Part shown: one piece after another, positions 63,547-64,000 of the stretch | Position numbering within the stretch: the first letter of the stretch is position 1 | Layout of the letters: every line of letters starts with the position of its first letter | Notes under the pieces: model-generated | What the model was told of the DNA's origin: nothing | Databases searched by the model: none | Seen by the model: the letters and a program-made list of their open reading frames with translations, nothing else | Translations under genes and position numbers: made by a program | Origin: Paenibacillus agricola | GTDB lineage: Bacteria > Bacillota > Bacilli > Paenibacillales > NBRC-103111 | Assembly (NCBI RefSeq): GCF_011440305.1 | Contig: NZ_JAAOIW010000018.1 | Location: 62,001 to 126,000 of the forward strand | DNA length: 64,000 nucleotides | Direction of reading: 5' to 3'

Positions 63547-63765
63547 ATGGAAGAACAGATAATTATGATTGATATTTCTCCTCATGCCTACATTACAATG
63601 GAGATAATTGATAATTCCTTTAGGGAGCAATTGTTAACTTTAAATCATTTTATTCACTACAAAATACAAAATGATGTTAAGCTGATAAAACATTACAACA
63701 TTTATAATAGAGCCTATGATTCCAAACTTAATTTGTTGATATTTGCTGAAACTGAGTGTTTTTAA
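63547..63765 (+). CDS. Small hypothetical protein (72 aa)
   Basis: ATG 63547, but the open frame extends upstream to about 63470 without a better start. The encoded sequence is AT-rich in codons, with HAYITMEIIDNSF and KLIKHYNIYNRAYDS. No family is recognised. It may also be a fragment. Confidence 0.35.
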   Translation: MEEQIIMIDISPHAYITMEIIDNSFREQLLTLNHFIHYKIQNDVKLIKHYNIYNRAYDSKLNLLIFAETECF

Positions 63766-64000
63766 AGTATAAGCATTTATTCAGAGAACGTACTAAACTT
63801 TGCATCTAGAGAATCAGCGAACTGCTCTTTGGTATTATTCATTCACAGCCTGCTGCACCAAGATATTCGATCCAGCAGCCTGGCATGGATCCGCGGCGAA
63901 CTGGTGCGATCGATTCCTTCATCCTGGTTGTAGAACTTCCAGGTGAGCACAGGGAGAGCTGCAGTTTGGCATTATTTCACAACCGTTTGGCATGTTAAAA
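63766..64000 (+). other. Final intergenic stretch, nothing recognised
   Basis: The last 235 bases contain no convincing gene on either strand and no clear hairpin with T-tract. Base composition becomes more GC-rich after 63840. Confidence 0.5.

Noticed and set aside
63766-64000. Possible tRNA or IS end at the right edge
   Set aside because: No cloverleaf, no inverted repeats and no coding potential could be supported.

Overview
The window looks like one long accessory (defence) island in the chromosome of a low-to-moderate GC Bacillota, most plausibly a Paenibacillus/Brevibacillus-type Bacillales member. The clues are strong AGGAGG-type ribosome binding sites, frequent TTG and GTG starts, AddAB-type nuclease-helicase architecture and Bacillus-like -10 boxes. 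This assignment is an inference; no rRNA or housekeeping marker is present. Every credible gene in all 64 kb lies on the + strand.

Layout. 1-1951: ordinary-looking genes (end of a helix-turn-helix protein, a short M20/M42-like metallopeptidase, two small coupled ORFs). 1970-10731: vWA protein, WYL-domain regulator, and an AddB-like nuclease / AddA-like helicase-nuclease pair. 10789-11435: small ORF and a stop-interrupted, phage-like pseudogene. 11591-14064: dyad-operator promoter, a 163-aa protein, and an HsdM-HsdS-like fusion with altered catalytic motifs. 14168-15161: hsdM truncated just after NPPFG. 15264-24515: HelD/UvrD-like helicase, unknown protein, three consecutive BrxD-like P-loop ATPases and an Lhr-like DEAD/H helicase, with four-base or slightly longer overlaps among the last four. 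24692-26890: Z1-domain ATPase. 27059-28709: three promoters serving very short or decayed genes, including an IS110-like remnant. 28743-37238: zinc-finger/FtsZ-like protein, ankyrin protein, PD-(D/E)XK nuclease, zinc-ribbon protein, SIR2 protein, TPR protein. 37327-41630: small genes, a frameshifted gene, a duplicated addA tail. 41875-52935: tail-anchored coiled-coil protein, three dynamin-like GTPases, a glycine-rich membrane protein, a HerA-like ATPase, a nuclease-like protein and two small proteins. 53189-62661: two tandem McrBC-like modules. 62740-64000: IS3 remnant and gene debris.

The most striking feature is a gap-free 48-bp promoter element found eight times (1970, 14168, 24592, 27059, 27512, 28209, 38580, 53093). 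It has a left dyad resembling the Bacillus SOS box (GAAC-N4-RTTY), then TGACA-N6-TGTCA, then exactly 11 nt, then a -10 hexamer. No good -35 box is present. The TGTC(R)-N11-TAnnnT spacing is that of the promoter class activated by the WYL-domain damage regulator PafBC in mycobacteria, and a WYL-family regulator (3381-4343) is encoded here. I infer a damage- or infection-responsive regulon in which unrelated defence cassettes share one promoter. Duplicated gene tails and truncated genes next to these promoters suggest that the shared sequence also helps cassettes recombine.

The best candidates for undescribed systems are (i) the HelD plus triple BrxD-like ATPase plus Lhr helicase operon, (ii) the three-dynamin/HerA/nuclease operon, and (iii) the FtsZ-like/ankyrin/nuclease/SIR2 operon. 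Function is inferred from motifs and context; no database search was possible.
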